From the NCBI RefSeq assembly GCF_963678635.1, contig NC_087062.1:76006349-76070348 (forward strand): a stretch of 64,000 bases of DNA, in the 5' to 3' direction. Every line of letters starts with the position of its first letter. Position 1 is the first letter of the stretch. The notes beneath the pieces were generated by a model that had not been told where the DNA came from, made no database searches, and saw only the letters and a list, made by a program, of their open reading frames with translations. This stretch comes from Symsagittifera roscoffensis. Its lineage: Eukaryota; Xenacoelomorpha; Acoela; Convolutidae. Positions 35,601-39,800 of the stretch are shown piece by piece. Both the position numbers and the translations under genes were made by a program.

Positions 35601-36784
35601 CAAGCTCCACTATCGAACAGCAAAAGTGTAAAGGCAACGAAAATCTTCCTAAAATGGAGGGTAATTATCAGATTTCCCAGCGAAATAAAAGTTTTACCTT
35701 TTGATCCAGTTTTCTCAAATTGGGTTGATTTTAACAAAAAAGTGTCCATCACTGATTGGTCTACAAATTCAAAGAGCCATCTAAATTTTTATTCAAAATT
35801 CAAAAGTTGAAGATTTTTGAAAAAACAAGTCGTTTTTTTTCAGTTTCTTTACGTTCATTACTCTTTTCCAACTGTCAGTTGGCTATGTTTTAAATTTGGC
35901 TGTACGAAAAATATCGGATCTACTAAACAATTTACACCCCCCTATGGTATATACTACAGAGTCTCCACCCCTATAATTAATTGCACTAAATTAGCCCTAG
36001 AGTATTGAGAATTCGAATTTTGCTGCATGCTGATAGGTCTAAAAAAATTCGGCTACAATTAATCTACTCAACAATTTCCACCTTTCTTGAAAGAGGGGAG
36101 AGAGATTGTTAAGTAGATCCAAAATTTCAGCTCCAAAGTATCGATTCCTTCTGTATGTCTGCTTAAATATTAGCTGCCGGAAATTTCTCGTTGAAATGTT
36201 CGTTAGTGTGTAAATGCGAGCTTTAGAAAAGGTTTTCCCGATAAAATGGCAGAGTGCGTTGCCATTTTTTTTCATATTACAAATTTATTTTCGTACCCTT
36301 TTGTCTTTTTTTTCGGTGATCTAGATGATTATTACACCTATGAGCTTGCGAGAGATGTGTTGTATTACGAATCAACTTTTTAAAAATCTACTTGGCAAAT
36401 AAATTTGCTCATTTTGGTTGCACGTTTAGTATCGGGAGTTTAATAACATGTGTTATTCGCTTTATCAGTGTGTAGTGTTTTGGTTCCGGAACAGGTTAAG
36501 TGCTCAGTTGTGTAGGGTCAGAGGCACATTTGGATGCTCATGGCCTGTAGGTTGATACCCGTAGAAGGAGTTTATCATTATTCAAAATTCCTTAACATTT
36601 TTGTCCTGGCTTTTTCTGTTTTTACCGTTTTAAAACTACCTCTTGGCGTTTTTGCTTGTGTTTGCGAAGTGCAGCTTCGCCTCTGTTGAGTTCGTTCTAA
36701 TTGACTCCAAACTAAAGTTCCTATTCCTGTTTGATTTATTAAACAGGTATTATGAAAACGTTTTTTTTTTTTCAGATGAGATCT

Positions 36785-36817
<33 letters not shown>

Positions 36818-39800
36818 AGACGCTTTTTTGAAAAATTCGCTTTCCCAAAAAACTACCCGTCAGATTCTCATAAAAGTGGTACCAATGGATTCAGTAGCGT
36901 TTCACCTACCTGCCTGCATGAAATTTAGGGCAATTTTTACCCTACCCCACCCCCTACGGTCTTAGAAAAGCTTCACAACTCGGTACTTTTTTCACTTTTT
37001 GCCCATTTTTTCGGAAATTTTCGATTTCCTCAAAAACTACCCGTCCAGATTTGGGATTAAGGGTTTAATCGATAGACCAGGTTGTAGGAAACTCCCATGC
37101 ACAAGCGGCTGGTCCCTAATTTGCTTAGAGGAAGAGCTATAGACTTAGGAAAAGTCACTTTTTTGATTTTTTTGCCTATTTTTTCGGAAATTATCGATTT
37201 CCTCAAAAACTACCCATCCAGATTTGGAATTAAGGGTTTAATCGATAGACCAGGTTGTAGAAAACTCACCGCACAAGCGGCTGGTCCTTAACTTGCCTAG
37301 GGGAAGAGCTATAGACTTAGGAAGAGTCACTTTTTTGGCCTTTTTTCAAATCATTCCGTTTTCCTCAAAAACTACCCGTCCAGATTTGGGATTAAGGGTT
37401 TAATCGATAGACCAGGTTGTAGGAAACCCCACTACACAAACGGCTCGTCCCTAATTTGCTTAGATGAAGAGCTATAGACTTAGGAAAAGTCACTTTTTTG
37501 ATTTTTTTGCCTATTTTTTCGGAAATTATCGATTTCCTCAAAAATTACCTATCCAGATTTGGAATTAAGGGTTTAATCGATAGACCAGGTTGTAGGAAAC
37601 TCCCCGCACAAGCGGCTGGTCCTTAACTTGCCTAGGGGAAGAGCTATAGACTTAGGAAGAGTAACTTTTTTGGCCTTTTTCTCAAATCATTCCGATTTCC
37701 TCAAAAACTACCCGTCCAGATTTGGGATTACGGGTTTAATCGATAAACCAGGTTGTAGGAAACCCCACTACACAAACGGCTCGTCCCTAATTTGCTTAGA
37801 GGAAGAGCTATAGACTTAGGAAAAGTCACTTTTTTGATTTTTTTGCCTATTTTTTCGGAAATTATCGATTTCCTCAAAAACCACCCATCCAGATTTGGAA
37901 TTAAGGGTTTATTCGATAGACCAGGTTGTAGGAAACTCCCCGCACAAGCGGCTGGTCCTTAACTTGCCTAGGGGAAGAGCTATAGACTTAGGAAGAGTCA
38001 CTTTTTTGGCCTTTTTTCAAATCATTCCGATTTCCTCAAAAACTACCCGTCCAGATTTGGGATTAAGGGTTTAATCGATAGACCAGGTTGTAGGAAACCC
38101 CACTACACAAACGGCTCGTCCCTAATTTGTCTAGGGGAAGAGCTATACACTTAGGAATAGTCAATTTTTCGGTTTTTAGGCCATTTTTTCAAACTTTTTC
38201 GATTTCTTCAAAAACTACCCATCCAGATTTGGGATTAAGGGTTTAATCGATAAACCAGGTTGTAGGAACCTCCCCCGCACAAGCGGCTGGTCCTTAACTT
38301 GCCTAGGGGAAGAGCTATAGACTTAGGAAAAGTCACTTTTTTGACTTTTTTGGCCTTTTTTCAAATCTTTCCGATTTCCTCAAAAACTACCCGTCCAGAT
38401 TTGGGATTAAGGGTTTAATCGATAGACCATGTTGTAGGAACCCCCCTACACAAACGGCTCGTCCCTAATTTGTCTAGGGGAAGAGCTATACACTTAGGAA
38501 TAGTCAACTTGAAAAGTTCCCTCATGAAAACTTTTTACCAAAGCGTTACCAATGAATGCATAAGCTTCTCTTTCACTTTTTTTGCGTAGGAAGGGCGCTA
38601 TCGACTTGAGAAACCTGAAATTTTAAAACAATTTTAAAATAATCAATATTAAAATAATCAAACAGGTCTCTCCAGCTTTCAGCTGGGCCCCTAGTACCTC
38701 CGTCATAGTTTTTAGCATGTTTTTTTTATTTTTACCTACTATTGATCCATTTGAAGTCCCCCTCCCCTTAATTGGCTGAAGCGGGTTTTTAAATCCCTAC
38801 TCACTTGTATCCAGGTGCTGCTAAAGAGTGTTGCCTGTCTGTGAGCAATTTGGAAGCCAGTGTAAAATACTGGAGTGATTTCTTGCAGATGACACTCCTG
38901 TCTAAGTCAGACAAGGAAGCAGTGCTCACTTACTCCAAAGACAGTCAGTGTTATCTCAGATTGAAGCAATTAGATGAGGGTCAGCAGATTGAACATGCAA
39001 CTGCTTATGGACGAATTGCATTTTCAGTACCAGAAGAGCAAGTTGGTTTTTAGTGAATTCGTATAGTACTTCTTTTTTAAAACCCTTGTAGGTTTTTTCA
39101 ATCATACTTAACTTAAAATTGTTTTCATCATTTTTGCTGAAAAAACTCCAGCTGATCATATAGATCATATATAAAAGGTGGTTTTTCTTAGCTTTTTGTA
39201 TTAGACTTGTTTCCGCTTTAGCAGTCACGGGGCATTTAGTTTTCGAGCAATGGAATGAATGATTTTTTGACGTTTCTGCCGTTTTCTGCACAACAGGGAG
39301 ATCCAAGGTTATCCTTGCGTAAAGCAAGGGTGCTGCAACCGGGTACTAGACTTTTTCCACCCTTAACAACTTTGTTTTCAAAGTATCCCAGACGTTTAAT
39401 ATTGCTCCATAATAAATTCAAATACAAAAACATCTGGCGTAAAGAACACACCTGATTGGGACGACAAAGGAAGGCTTGTTTTCTAATTTTTCGGACTGTC
39501 AGTCTGTTTATTTTTGTCGGCTTAGTACCCGTAGAACGGGCTCTTTTTGACTGTTCAGCTGTCTTCTAAATTTTTGAATGCCATTTCAAACGCACCATTG
39601 GTGGAGGTTAATAAGTTTCAAGATTTTTTGCGGCTTTTTCAATAAATATTTTTATTAAAAACTTCTATATTCTTTTTTTAATAATAAGTTTTTTGTTCCC
39701 ATAATTGATTTGCACTGAATTAATGCATGAGCGATGATTGTGATCGTGATAAACAAGCGTTGTCAATTCGGAACATAGACTTATTCTTTTAAACAGCTTG

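Larger units (their letters stand above)
34934..38814 (+). other. GLOD4 intron 4
   Basis: 3.9 kb. Positions 35590-35890 repeat the sequence found upstream of exon 1. A 30-bp T-run lies at 36787-36816. The second half is the dimeric satellite at 36990-38510. No exon visible. Confidence 0.8.

Noticed and set aside
36990-38510. CRISPR array
   Set aside because: Repeat units are 162-173 bp without spacer structure, in a eukaryotic intron; it is a satellite.
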